Source: Acidobacteriota bacterium
GTDB taxonomy: Bacteria; Acidobacteriota; Terriglobia; Bryobacterales; Bryobacteraceae
Assembly (NCBI GenBank): GCA_023436715.1
Contig: JAEZIJ010000030.1
Location: forward strand, 1-64,000
DNA length: 64,000 nt
Direction of reading: 5' to 3'
Of the stretch, positions 7,383-16,676 are shown in pieces. The translations under genes and the position numbers were made by a program. Under the pieces are notes generated by a model. It was not told where the DNA came from and searched no databases. It was given only the letters and a program-made list of their open reading frames with translations. The first letter of the stretch is position 1. Every line of letters starts with the position of its first letter.

Positions 7383-8932
7383 GTGGTTGGAGCACGAGCC
7401 GTGCCGATCGCAAGGCGCAATTTGGACAAGCCTATGGCATGCCCGGCCAGACCCTGGTCGAGTCGTTCATCATCAGTTTCGGCCGACCATAGACTCAGGG
7501 AACGCTCCCTCTCATCAAGGGCCGCCCGTGTGGGGTACATGTGTTCCGTTTTCAGCCAAACCAGAGGCCGTCTGCGGATGCGCGCGCTTGCGTAACGTAC
7601 AATCGCTGAGATCGTCGCCGCGCAGTTGATCCAGTTCGCCCAGAAAACACGTACGGGCGTCATGGCCGCGGAGCGCCAGCCGTAGAGCCGCGCGACGCAG
7701 CCGGCGCGAACGGACACGCGCACAGCCTGGAAAAACATAGTGATCCAGAGTAGAGGACCCGTCCAGATGCGCTCTGCGATACCCACCAACGCCCACGGCT
7801 GGCCAGTGTACCGGCTCCACATCCAGGTCACGGCGCCGTACAGCATGACCAGGTTCGCGACGGCCGTGGCCGGGTTTCCGATCAGCCCTTTGCGGTCCCG
7901 CCAAAACCAATAAACCTCGCCGGGACTGGCGCGCCAGCCGTGCCGCTCCCACGCTTGAAGAGCATTGCCCGTCACCCAACGCGTCCTTTGCTTTAACGCC
8001 TGCCCCAGGCGCTGCGGAAAATATTCACGCGTTGCAACCGGCTCTCCCGCGAGCATCTGGATCGGCACAAACGTCTGCGGGCAGCCCATCCTGTGGAGCC
8101 GCAACCCGTTCTCGTAGTCCTCCGTCAGCGAAGCGGGATCGAAGATCCTGTTGGCGTTTGACTCCGCCAGGCTGTCGAGCGCCCACCGTGCATAGCCGGT
8201 GCCCACTCCATTCGACGGGACGAAGCTGCCGAGTGCTTGACGGGCCCTCATGTCCTTGGTCTGATACTCGGCAAACTCGTCGCAATAGACGCCGTGCGTG
8301 AGGAACCGCGCGGGAGTCGCCAGCGGCAGCACGGGTATCTGCACCATCCCATACTCGTTCGAGTAGTAGTTGAGCCAGCGCAACTCGAGCGGGTGGATGA
8401 GGTCCTCGGCGTCGTGAACGACGATCAGTTCGTAGCGCGCGCCGGTACGCTCCTCGACGCCGAGCATGTGCTGGTAGATCCAGTTGAGGCAATCGGCTTT
8501 CGAGGTGGGGCCATCATGCGGGCAGAGGCACAGGCGGACGTTGGGGTATCTCGCCTCGACGTCGCGCACGGCTTCCATTGTCAGGTCGTCGTTGGGATAG
8601 GTGCCGACGAAGAAGTCGTACTCGCGGTAGCGGATCGCTGCAAGGTTGTGCTCGAGCATCCGGCCGATGACGGTGTGCTCGTGCCAGAGAGGTACGAAAA
8701 TGGCGATGCGTTTCTCACGCGTGGCGGCGAGTTCGGCGGCGTCGGGAGGGGCAATGCGCCTTGCTCCAGGCAGCCGCCCACGGAGCCAGATCCAGCCGCC
8801 CACCAGGTCGAGAAAGAAATCGTCCATGCCGCTGAGAACGATCCAGACCGCCAGCGGGACAAGCGCCGCTGCCACCCATGTGTCGAGCAAATGCATGCCG
8901 ATCGAAACGGGCCGGGGTATATCCCGGGCCAT
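7319..8932 (-). CDS. NfrB-like membrane glycosyltransferase, family 2
   Basis: 537 residues. An N-terminal hydrophobic helix (LDTWVAAALVPLAVWIVLSG) is followed by a GT2 domain: IAIFVPLWHE, FVGTYPND, VVHDAEDLIHP with the DxD-type metal site, LTEDYENGLRLH, and QRTRW, the QxxRW of processive transferases. More hydrophobic helices follow from about residue 360. The pattern matches the glycosyltransferase half of NfrB (phage N4 adsorption protein B), which makes an exported glycan. The last 30-odd residues are translated from a palindromic repeat and are probably not conserved. The start is uncertain; an in-frame ATG 12 codons later is possible. It follows the transglutaminase gene by 44 bases, so the two may be co-transcribed. 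Confidence 0.85.
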   Translation of the reverse strand: MARDIPRPVSIGMHLLDTWVAAALVPLAVWIVLSGMDDFFLDLVGGWIWLRGRLPGARRIAPPDAAELAATREKRIAIFVPLWHEHTVIGRMLEHNLAAIRYREYDFFVGTYPNDDLTMEAVRDVEARYPNVRLCLCPHDGPTSKADCLNWIYQHMLGVEERTGARYELIVVHDAEDLIHPLELRWLNYYSNEYGMVQIPVLPLATPARFLTHGVYCDEFAEYQTKDMRARQALGSFVPSNGVGTGYARWALDSLAESNANRIFDPASLTEDYENGLRLHRMGCPQTFVPIQMLAGEPVATREYFPQRLGQALKQRTRWVTGNALQAWERHGWRASPGEVYWFWRDRKGLIGNPATAVANLVMLYGAVTWMWSRYTGQPWALVGIAERIWTGPLLWITMFFQAVRVSVRAGCVARLYGWRSAAMTPVRVFWANWINCAATISAIVRYASARIRRRPLVWLKTEHMYPTRAALDERERSLSLWSAETDDERLDQGLAGHAIGLSKLRLAIGTARAPTTGDACVAPTGRTKSSCQTRGK

Positions 8933-8976
8933 TAAGAGTGGTAGTGCCTTCGGGAGGGGAAAATTCGCGGATCTTT

Positions 8977-11067
8977 TTACTGCCGTTCGAGAGATTCGAG
9001 GGCCTCGATCATTCGGGAGGCAGCGGCGGGGTTCCCGCCGAATCGCAAATCGTTGTACGCCGCGGTGAAGCCCGCGACGATCGATGCCGTTTCCGAAGCC
9101 GGGAGCAGACGGACGAACTCGGCCGGGGTGATCCAGGCGGGCTTCTCGAATCCTCTGCGCTTAAGCAGCGCCATCATGCGCGCGTACAGCAGGGTGGCGT
9201 CCGAGGCCCGCGCCGCACCTCTTTGGGCCTGCCGCACCCGCGCCAGCGTTTTCGACCAGTTCCAGACAAGCGGGGCGTACTTCCGCGCGGCGAACGCCAC
9301 CAGAACCGCCAGGATAACGAACGCCCCGTAGCGCCTGCCCCAATCCGCGGCCGTCCTCCCCCCTATCGCGATTCGCAGGCGGAGGCGGTCCATCCACCTT
9401 GTGCTGAACACGCGGCCGGAGTTCTCCATTCGCGCTGCCAGCGTGAGCTGCCGGTCGAGGTTGTAGTTCAGCACCCACTCCTGCCAGAAGGTTTCCGCGG
9501 CATCGATGTAGAAGCCGAGGTGAGTCCAGAGGGAACTCGCGGCGGCGTGCGAGTCCGGCGGCGTGGGGTCGAAAGTGGTCCAGCCGCGGCCGGGGAGCCA
9601 GGCTTCCACCCAACTGTGCGCGTCGGACGCGCGAATGACCACCCAGCCACTCACCGGGTTGTACTCACCGCTCTGGAAACCGTTCGCCACTCGCGAAGGA
9701 ATGTTGACGGCCCGCAGCATCACTGCCATGGCGGAGGCGAAGTACTCGCAGTGGCCTTGGCGACGGTCGAACAGGAAGTACGCCAGCGGGTCGGCGACCT
9801 CGCGCGAGAGCAGATCGGTGGTGTACCCGAAGTTCCTGTGCAGATAGGTCTCGATCGCCCGGGCGCGCGCTGCGTCATCGGGCTGCCCTTCCGTTATCCT
9901 CCGCGCGAGCGCGACGATGCGTGAGTCAAGAGGCGGCAGCAACAGGTACAGCAGCTTCCGATCCTCACGCAGCCCGGCCGGTTGCGGCGCCGGATCCAGC
10001 ATGCTGTAGGCGCCGTAATGAATACCTTCCATGTTGCCGTAGCCGAGCCGGTAGCTGCCGGTCGCCGTGCGGATCACCAGCGGCGAATTGATTCGCAGCA
10101 TCAGCGGCGTGCCGGCGAAGAACAGAGCGTCGGAAGTCATGGCGCTGAGCTGCACTTCGTAGCTGACGCCCCTTCCGCGTGTGCGCTCACCCATACGCAG
10201 CGAGCCGTCGGTCACCCTCATTGGTTCGCCAGCGTCCGGAGGATTGAACCAGCGCCGCCCATCGAATTGCGCCAGCGCGACGCCGCGCCACTTCAGCGCC
10301 GCCGGCGGGTTCGAATCGAAGAACCGCACGTGCATCACTGCAGTGCGGCGCTTCTGCATCTCGCCGACCTCGCCGAGCACCATCTCGTTCGAGAAACCGG
10401 TGACATGGTAGCGGTCCGGCACTAGGTGGCGGAAGGCCGCCTGCGCGGTCCGGGGGAGCAGGAAAAACAACCCGCCGGTCAGGATGAGGATACCCAGCGC
10501 CACCGACACTGCCATAGCCGCCAGCCGCCACGTCAGGTTTTTCGATCCGCCCCGGGCCACATTTCGGGGTTTGCGAATCGACCGGCGCACCTCGGAACTG
10601 GCGAACGTCGCCACTCCGAATACCAGAAATAGCGCGAGGAACAGGAAGAAATTCAAGCTGCTGGAGAGCAGCGAGGCGGTGAGCAGTTCCAGAAACGCGA
10701 TCAGCGCGACAAACGCGTAGTCCCGCGGCAGCCGGGCCGTCAGGATCTTGATTACCGCCAGAAAGAAGACAAGGTGCACGGTGGCCGGAAGGAATTCGCC
10801 GGAGATGAACAGGTAGTCGATTGGGTAGAAACCGATGTAGGCGATCGTCAGCGCGGTGACCCAACGCGAGGGGAACGAGAACCGGATCGCGCCTGTAACG
10901 AGCAGACCGCGCAACAGGAGTGCGGCGGCTGCGATTGCCGCGGTAGGCGTGTCCAGAAAAGCGGAACCCAGCACCGCGAGGTACCCGCTCGCCACGAGGC
11001 CGAGCAGGGACAGCTCGAAAAAGCGGTCCACCGAGACTGCCGCGCCGCCGGAACTCCGGTACATCAT
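8977..11067 (-). CDS. membrane transglutaminase-like protein (DUF3488/TgpA type)
   Basis: About 696 residues. The first 200 form several membrane helices. A periplasmic domain carries a papain-like triad: Cys in RRQGHCEYFASAM, His in SDAHSWVEAW and Asp in WTTFDPTPPD. A further helix follows (AFVILAVLVAFAA) with a short C-terminal DUF4129-like region. TgpA-type proteins are periplasmic transglutaminase-fold enzymes, with peptide substrates not well defined. The start is one of two adjacent ATGs (11067 or 11064); a TAGAAT box sits 4 and 7 bases upstream of them with no ribosome site. A longer frame from 11178 has no support. It is divergent from the TrmB regulator. Confidence 0.88.
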   Translation of the reverse strand: MMYRSSGGAAVSVDRFFELSLLGLVASGYLAVLGSAFLDTPTAAIAAAALLLRGLLVTGAIRFSFPSRWVTALTIAYIGFYPIDYLFISGEFLPATVHLVFFLAVIKILTARLPRDYAFVALIAFLELLTASLLSSSLNFFLFLALFLVFGVATFASSEVRRSIRKPRNVARGGSKNLTWRLAAMAVSVALGILILTGGLFFLLPRTAQAAFRHLVPDRYHVTGFSNEMVLGEVGEMQKRRTAVMHVRFFDSNPPAALKWRGVALAQFDGRRWFNPPDAGEPMRVTDGSLRMGERTRGRGVSYEVQLSAMTSDALFFAGTPLMLRINSPLVIRTATGSYRLGYGNMEGIHYGAYSMLDPAPQPAGLREDRKLLYLLLPPLDSRIVALARRITEGQPDDAARARAIETYLHRNFGYTTDLLSREVADPLAYFLFDRRQGHCEYFASAMAVMLRAVNIPSRVANGFQSGEYNPVSGWVVIRASDAHSWVEAWLPGRGWTTFDPTPPDSHAAASSLWTHLGFYIDAAETFWQEWVLNYNLDRQLTLAARMENSGRVFSTRWMDRLRLRIAIGGRTAADWGRRYGAFVILAVLVAFAARKYAPLVWNWSKTLARVRQAQRGAARASDATLLYARMMALLKRRGFEKPAWITPAEFVRLLPASETASIVAGFTAAYNDLRFGGNPAAASRMIEALESLERQ

Positions 11068-11071
11068 TCCG

Positions 11072-11077
11072 ATTCTA
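11072..11077 (-). promoter_or_regulatory. -10-like TAGAAT at the transglutaminase start
   Basis: On the minus strand TAGAAT lies 4 bases before the first ATG and 7 before the second, with no Shine-Dalgarno sequence. Transcription would start at or beside the start codon, favouring the second ATG. Confidence 0.45.
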
Positions 11078-11165
11078 GCAACCGGGCCGGGCGCCCCCTC
11101 GCGCGCTCGTCTTGTTGTATATATGTGTACTCCGGCGGCCGGTGGCCGGAAAGAAACGGGGGAAA

Positions 11166-11984
11166 ATGCCCGAGACAATGTTTCAGCGATTCTGGAAGCG
11201 ATTGCAGCAGATCGGCCTCAACGCCTACGAGGCGCGCTCGTACCTCGTGCTCGTGGGTCACCCGCGGTTCAAGGCGCTCGAACTGGCTGCCCGCGCGCAC
11301 GTTCCCCGGCAGAAGATTTACGAGGTGCTGGACAGCCTTGTCGAAAAGGGCTTTGCCCAGGTGGTGCAGGAGAAGACGAAGCTATTCTCGGCGGTGGAGC
11401 CCGCGCTGGCCATTCCGGCCTACCTTTCCCGAAAGCGCAAGCTGCTGGAACAGGAACTCGAGGAACAATCGCACAGCGCCGCCACGCTGGTTGAGGACCT
11501 GAGCAACGCGTACTCGGAAGGGCAGGGGGAGCGAGGCACGCTGGATTTCCTGCGCATCATCAACGAACCCGCCCAGGCGGCCACGCAGTACCGCCGGATG
11601 CTGGCTGAAGTCACCTCCGAATATCTTGAGTTCTCCAGGCCGCCCTACGCCGTCGATCCGGTGGGTGAGCAGCTCGTGAGGCAGGCGCATGCCCGGGGAG
11701 TGAGGTGCCGCCTGCTGTTCGAAGCCGGAGCGGCGGACGAAGATCATCGCCTGCGGCTCGCCGAGCTGGAGCACGCCGGTATCGAGGTGCGTTTGGCGGA
11801 TTCGCTGCCGATGAAGCTGGCGCTGTTCGATTGCCGCCAAGGCCTCATAGCGCTACTCGATCCCGTGATCACGCGGCCGACCTGGACATCGGTTCTATTC
11901 GACCATGCCGGGATGGGCGAGGCCATGCGCGGCCTGTTCGAAGACCGCTGGCAACGCGCCGCCAGCGCGCGGAAGGCGGGGTAG
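11166..11984 (+). CDS. TrmB-family transcriptional regulator
   Basis: 272 residues from the ATG at 11166, which follows GGGGG by 4 bases; the frame is open upstream but lacks a better start. Residues 1-75 form a winged helix (LNAYEARSYLVLVGH, ARAHVPRQKIYEVLDSLVEKGFAQVV), typical of TrmB. The remainder has the TrmB C-terminal region, including YAVDPVGEQLVRQAHARGVRCRLLF and a final phospholipase-D-like half. TrmB proteins sense sugars or other small molecules in Archaea; bacterial members are less studied. It is divergent from the transglutaminase gene with 98 bases between, which makes that gene a plausible target (inference). Confidence 0.85.
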   Translation: MPETMFQRFWKRLQQIGLNAYEARSYLVLVGHPRFKALELAARAHVPRQKIYEVLDSLVEKGFAQVVQEKTKLFSAVEPALAIPAYLSRKRKLLEQELEEQSHSAATLVEDLSNAYSEGQGERGTLDFLRIINEPAQAATQYRRMLAEVTSEYLEFSRPPYAVDPVGEQLVRQAHARGVRCRLLFEAGAADEDHRLRLAELEHAGIEVRLADSLPMKLALFDCRQGLIALLDPVITRPTWTSVLFDHAGMGEAMRGLFEDRWQRAASARKAG

Positions 11985-12016
11985 CGCGTGGCACAGGCCT
12001 CCCGAGCGGTGCCGGG

Positions 12017-13333
12017 TCACGTAGGCTCGTTGCCGGCGTCCATCGCGGCGCGGCGCACGTCGACCCGCATCAGCACGATGAAGCCCAGCACGAAGAACAC
12101 CACGAGCGACAGAATCGCCATCCGGTAGCTGTGGGTCTGCTGTAAAGCCACAGCGAACAGCAGCGGCGCCAGCCAGCTCGTACCTTTGTCGCTGATCTCG
12201 TACAGCCCGAAATACTCCGCTTCCTTGCTCTTCGGGATCATCAGCGAGAACAGCGACCGGCTCAGCGCCTGGCTCCCGCCCAGCACAATCGCGACCACCG
12301 CGGCCATGACGAAGAACTGTGCCGTAGTCCGCACCGCGACGTAGATGTTCACCAGCACGCCCGTCCATATGGCCAGCGCCAGCAGAATAGCGTGCTTCGC
12401 GCCGATGCGCGCCGCGATCCAGTTGAACGCGATGGCGCCGAAAAACCCCACGAACTGCACCATCAGAATCGCCAGCGAGAGCGTCGCTATGGGTATTTTC
12501 AGCTCGTCGTAGCCGAACTGGGAGGAGAGCGCGATCACCGCCTGGATCGCGTCGTTATAGAGCAGGTAGGCGAGGAGGAAAAGCAGCGCCTGCGGGTACC
12601 GCCGCATGTCGCGCAACGTGCCGCCGAGCCGGCGAAAAGCGGAAGCGAAACTTGCCTGCCCCGCTCTTCCCTGCGCCGGAGCGCGGTTCCGCAGCCAGGC
12701 AATCGGCAGCAATGTAAACACTCCCCACCACACGCCCGCCGAGCTGAGGTTGATGCGCATGGCTTGCTCTTCGGTCAGCCCGAGTGCGCTCGCTTTCGCC
12801 GCGATCGCGAGATTGATTGCCAGCAGCAGCCCGCCGCCGAGGTAGCCTATTCCCCAACCCTTCGATGAAACGTCGTCGCGCTCCTGTTCGCTTGCGATGT
12901 CCGGCAGAAACGAGTTGTAAACCACAACCGAAGCGCCGAAGGCCAGATTCGCCACCAGAAACAGCAGGCCGCCCGGAAGGTACGCGCCGCCGCGGACGAA
13001 GAACAACGCCACCGTTGCCGCGGCCCCGGTATACGCGAAAAGCGCGAGCAGTTCCTTCTTTCGTCCGCTCGCGTCGGCAAACGCGCCGGCGAGCGGCAGG
13101 AACACCACCTGCGACATCACCGAAAGCGACAGCAGATAGCCCCAGTAGGAGCCCGCGTAGATCGGGATGCCGAACGGATGCACGAGGCCTTGCGCATCGG
13201 CCGCCGCCTTCGCGAGCGAGTTGAGGTACGGGCCGAGCAGCAGCGTGACCACCGTGGTGGAGAAAGCCGAATTCGCCCAGTCGTAAAAGTACCAGCCGGT
13301 GCGCTCGCGCGCGCTACTGAGAGGTTGCACCAT
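12017..13333 (-). CDS. MFS transporter, UMF1/Atg22-like
   Basis: 438 residues with about 12 hydrophobic helices. The N-terminus RTGWYFYDWANSAFSTTVVT is the hallmark of the UMF1 group related to the yeast vacuolar effluxer Atg22. DASGRKK is the loop 2-3 MFS motif. The gene starts 3 bases after the stop of the Aas-like gene, so the two are almost certainly one transcript. In enterobacteria aas is paired with lplT, an MFS lysophospholipid transporter, so a similar lipid-handling role is an attractive guess but not shown. The 3' end faces the TrmB gene. Confidence 0.88.
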   Translation of the reverse strand: MVQPLSSARERTGWYFYDWANSAFSTTVVTLLLGPYLNSLAKAAADAQGLVHPFGIPIYAGSYWGYLLSLSVMSQVVFLPLAGAFADASGRKKELLALFAYTGAAATVALFFVRGGAYLPGGLLFLVANLAFGASVVVYNSFLPDIASEQERDDVSSKGWGIGYLGGGLLLAINLAIAAKASALGLTEEQAMRINLSSAGVWWGVFTLLPIAWLRNRAPAQGRAGQASFASAFRRLGGTLRDMRRYPQALLFLLAYLLYNDAIQAVIALSSQFGYDELKIPIATLSLAILMVQFVGFFGAIAFNWIAARIGAKHAILLALAIWTGVLVNIYVAVRTTAQFFVMAAVVAIVLGGSQALSRSLFSLMIPKSKEAEYFGLYEISDKGTSWLAPLLFAVALQQTHSYRMAILSLVVFFVLGFIVLMRVDVRRAAMDAGNEPT

Positions 13334-13336
13334 GAT

Positions 13337-15481
13337 TTACGTCGCCGCGCTCTGAGAGAATTGCAATCCGCGCGCCATGCGGTTCAGGGTGACGTAATCC
13401 GTCTTGCCGCTTCCGAGCTGAGGGATTTCGTCCAGCACGACGATCCGCCGCGGCACCGCCAGTTCCGGCGCTCCGATCGCCCGTGCAGCTTCCTGAAGCT
13501 GTTCGCGCCGCAGCGTCCGGTCCTCGGTGAACAGCACGATCACTTCGCCCCGCCCCGGTTCGGCAACCGCGGTGGAAGCATGCCCGGCGTCCGGTGAGGC
13601 GGCCCGGGCAACCCGTTCCACCTGGTCGAGTGAGACCATCTCCCCGGCCACCTTGGCGAACCTGCGCACGCGCCCGAGGATGCGGATGAAACCAGCCTCG
13701 TCTATCGTGGCGACGTCGCCCGTGTTGTGCCAGCCGTAGCCGAATACCGATCGGGTGGGCTCGATGACGCCGGGCTGCTCCTCGGAAATATAACCGAGCA
13801 TGACATTCGGCCCACGGACGTGCAGCAGGCCGCCTTCGTTGATTCCCGGCACCGGCTCAATGCGGCTTTCGCAGCCGGGGAACAACTCGCCCACCGTGCC
13901 GGTTTTCGAAGCCATGCCTGTGTTCACGGCCAGCACCGGCGCGGTCTCTGTGACGCCATAGCCCTCCAGAATTCGCAGGCCGAACTTCTCGAAGTAGAGC
14001 TGGCGCACTTCGTCGCTCAACTTCTCGGCGCCGGCCACCACCAGCCGGAGGCTTTGGAAGTCGAACGGATTGGCGTGCTTCGCGTAGTTGCCAAGGAAGG
14101 TGCTTGAGGAGAACAGCACCGTGCAATCGTGGTCGTAGATCAGTTCGGGAATGACACGATAGTGCAGCGGCGACGTGTAGAGCAGCACACGGCAGCCGCG
14201 CGAGAACGGAAGAAAGATGCCGACCGTAAGCCCGAACGTGTGGAACATCGGCAGCGCGCTCAGCAGCTTGTCCGCGGGACTGAATTCGATGACGGCGCGC
14301 GCCTGCGTCACGTTGGCGATGAAATTATCGTGACTCAGCGCCACGCCCTTCGGTTTGCCCTCGGAGCCGGACGTGAACACGACGACCGCGGTTTCCTCGG
14401 GACGCGCGCGGCGCATCGCCAGGCGCGGGAACCACAACGCCCACCCCATCAGCCACAGCTTATCCCCGAAGCCGAACTGCGCGCGCAAATCTTCGAGACA
14501 CACGACCCGGACCCCATCGAGCTTCTCGACAAGAGAGCCGATCCGCATCTTCTCCAGAAACGCGCGCGAGGTGATCAGGAGCCGCACGGAGGCGGCCCGG
14601 CATGCGCTCTGAATCGTCTCCTGTCCGGCCGTGTAGTTCAGCATCGCGGGCACGCGCCGCATTGCCAACATGCCGTACAGCAGTGCAACCGTCGCATTCA
14701 CGTTCGGCATCAGCACGCCGATGGTTTCGCCTTCGCGGCTCAGTTTCGAGACGAGCCGCCCCAGCGCGAGGCTGCCCTTCAAGAGCTCGCCGAAAGTGAT
14801 TTCTTTTTGAATATCCCGAAGAACGCGGCAGCGGCGGCCAAACAGGGAAATGGAGTCGAGCAAGGCGGGGAAAAGCGTGGTCTTCTCATACGAGGAGAAC
14901 GCCGCCTGCTGCATGATCTTGCGCATCGTGTCGGCGCCCATCCGGTGGCGCTCGCGCGATCGCGCCCCCTCCGGGGCCTGGATCGTGCGCGGCGGGTGAA
15001 CGGTGATCGTGATGCGCGGGCGCAGCTTCTTCGGGAACCGGGCCGCGCGGCTGAAGAGCGAGTAAATCGCGCCTTCGATGTGAACTGGAACCACTGTGGC
15101 GCCGGTCTTCACAGCTACGAAGGCCGGGCCCTCGTAGATCTTCATCATCGAGCCGGTGTTGGTCACGCGGCCTTCAGGGAAGATCAGGACAGGGCGCCCG
15201 GCTTCCACAAGCCCGATGACCGCCTTCATCGCGAGCGGGTGCGTCGAGTCCACAACCAGGTGGGGAACGAACCGCAGCGGCAGCTTGACCCACCAGCAGC
15301 TCGCAATGGTCGTGTGTACCACCCAGACCGGCTGCACCGGAAGCGAGGCCCCCAACAGAATTCCGTCGAGCAGCGATTGATGGTTGGAGACGATCAGCAG
15401 CTTGTCATGGCGGCCCAGAGTGCCACGCACACGCACGCGGAAACACAGCCGCAGCAGCCGGCTCACGACAGATCGAATCAT
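13337..15481 (-). CDS. aas: bifunctional acyltransferase / acyl-ACP synthetase (Aas-like)
   Basis: In E. coli, Aas re-acylates lysophosphatidylethanolamine using fatty acids activated on acyl carrier protein. This 714-residue protein has the same order and length (E. coli 719). A PlsC acyltransferase domain has NHQSLLD (H34, D39) and FPEGRVT. An AMP-forming domain has VVVFTSGSEGKPKGVALSH, EGYGVTE and GYGWHNTGD. The start at 15481 (MIRSVVSRLLRLC) aligns with E. coli Aas; a TTG further upstream would overlap the preceding gene. It lies 40 bases after the mannonate dehydratase-like gene and 3 bases before the MFS gene. Confidence 0.9.
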   Translation of the reverse strand: MIRSVVSRLLRLCFRVRVRGTLGRHDKLLIVSNHQSLLDGILLGASLPVQPVWVVHTTIASCWWVKLPLRFVPHLVVDSTHPLAMKAVIGLVEAGRPVLIFPEGRVTNTGSMMKIYEGPAFVAVKTGATVVPVHIEGAIYSLFSRAARFPKKLRPRITITVHPPRTIQAPEGARSRERHRMGADTMRKIMQQAAFSSYEKTTLFPALLDSISLFGRRCRVLRDIQKEITFGELLKGSLALGRLVSKLSREGETIGVLMPNVNATVALLYGMLAMRRVPAMLNYTAGQETIQSACRAASVRLLITSRAFLEKMRIGSLVEKLDGVRVVCLEDLRAQFGFGDKLWLMGWALWFPRLAMRRARPEETAVVVFTSGSEGKPKGVALSHDNFIANVTQARAVIEFSPADKLLSALPMFHTFGLTVGIFLPFSRGCRVLLYTSPLHYRVIPELIYDHDCTVLFSSSTFLGNYAKHANPFDFQSLRLVVAGAEKLSDEVRQLYFEKFGLRILEGYGVTETAPVLAVNTGMASKTGTVGELFPGCESRIEPVPGINEGGLLHVRGPNVMLGYISEEQPGVIEPTRSVFGYGWHNTGDVATIDEAGFIRILGRVRRFAKVAGEMVSLDQVERVARAASPDAGHASTAVAEPGRGEVIVLFTEDRTLRREQLQEAARAIGAPELAVPRRIVVLDEIPQLGSGKTDYVTLNRMARGLQFSQSAAT

Positions 15482-15521
15482 GCTTGGCCCATACGGCTGG
15501 TGCGGCGCGTCCGGCGCCGGA

Positions 15522-16604
15522 TCAGGCTGCCCCAACTTCCGCGTTCGCGCGGTCGAGTAGCGCCCTCATGTACGCGACGCTGTGAGCCCACGCGGCCCGG
15601 CGCCCGCCAACCATTTCCGGCACGTGGTCGGCGATCACCACGCCGTCGAAGTTCGCCTCGCGCAGCGCACGCATGACTTTGTACATATCCATGTACCCGG
15701 CATCGAGAAGCGTTTCGACAAAGTGGGGCAGGGGACGATCGACGTTCCGGAAGTGTACCTTGAACAGCTTCTTCCGCCCGCCGAAATAACGGATAGTCTC
15801 AACGACGTCCTTGCCCATGAGGTCGCCGCCCTCGAGCCAGCACCCCACGCACAGGCACATCCCGACGTTCGGACTGTTCGCGATTTCGAGCGCGCGCTTG
15901 TAGCCGTCGAAGCTGGAGAAGATGCACCGCGGCACGCCGCCCAGTTCCGGCTGCGGCGGGTCGTCGGGATGTATACCGATGCGTATGCCGAGCTCCTCCG
16001 CTACCGGCGTAACCGCCTTGATGAAGTAAGTGTAGTTGTCCCAGATTTCCTGCTGTGTATAGGTGCGGCCGTGCGTGAGGGGTCCGCGGAAGGTCTTGCC
16101 GTTCCAGACGCCCTGGACCGGTTTCGACATGTCGAACGCGCGCCCCATCGTGCCGCCGCGGCCGCGCTCGGGCGCCCCGCTCCAGATGCCGTTCCCCATG
16201 TGCGCGTAGGTGGTGTAGAAGATCCCTGCCTTCGCGAGGTTGCGCAGGAACGTTTTGTACTCCTCGATCTTCTGGTCCCGGCCCGGGAGGTTCAGCGTGA
16301 CCTCCTCCATGTTGTGGACATTGGCGTTGCCGATATTCCAGACTCTTAACCCGGCGGCTTCCACCTTCTTGCGAAGCCTCAGATAGTTCTCGGCGCTCGA
16401 AGACTGCGCGTTGCCGGGGATATTTACATACCCCACGCCGAGCTGGCTGGCGAACTGGAGATCCTCCTCGCCGGGTTCGGCCGGCACCTGCAACGACAGC
16501 TTGATGCCGGGGGGGAGAGGGGTCACCTTGGCGGCGCGGGCGAGTGCGCCTTTTCCTGCGAGCGCGCCGGTCAGGGCGAGCCTGGCAAAATCACGTCTTT
16601 CCAT
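15522..16604 (-). CDS. Tat-exported mannonate dehydratase-like TIM-barrel protein
   Basis: 360 residues. The N-terminus MERRDFARLALTGALAGKGALARA carries a twin-arginine signal, so the protein should be folded before export. The body resembles UxuA and sugar-phosphate-isomerase-like barrels: IGIHPDDPP with the UxuA-type histidine and aspartates, GMCLCVGCWLEGG, FKVHFRNVDRPLPHF, and GVVIADHVPEM near the end. UxuA is cytoplasmic in E. coli and dehydrates D-mannonate; an exported version suggests another polyhydroxy acid or sugar substrate. It is first in a probable operon with the Aas-like and MFS genes. Confidence 0.8.
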   Translation of the reverse strand: MERRDFARLALTGALAGKGALARAAKVTPLPPGIKLSLQVPAEPGEEDLQFASQLGVGYVNIPGNAQSSSAENYLRLRKKVEAAGLRVWNIGNANVHNMEEVTLNLPGRDQKIEEYKTFLRNLAKAGIFYTTYAHMGNGIWSGAPERGRGGTMGRAFDMSKPVQGVWNGKTFRGPLTHGRTYTQQEIWDNYTYFIKAVTPVAEELGIRIGIHPDDPPQPELGGVPRCIFSSFDGYKRALEIANSPNVGMCLCVGCWLEGGDLMGKDVVETIRYFGGRKKLFKVHFRNVDRPLPHFVETLLDAGYMDMYKVMRALREANFDGVVIADHVPEMVGGRRAAWAHSVAYMRALLDRANAEVGAA

Positions 16605-16676
16605 AGTGAAACATCATCATACGCCAGCCGGCACGCGACCTGCGACCCGGAATGCACTTTTTGCATCTAGTGCAGT

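Noticed and set aside
14129..15676. 515-codon open frame on the plus strand across the Aas-like gene
   Set aside because: Antisense to a gene with clear catalytic motifs; composition (Arg, Gln, His) is typical of GC-rich shadow frames.
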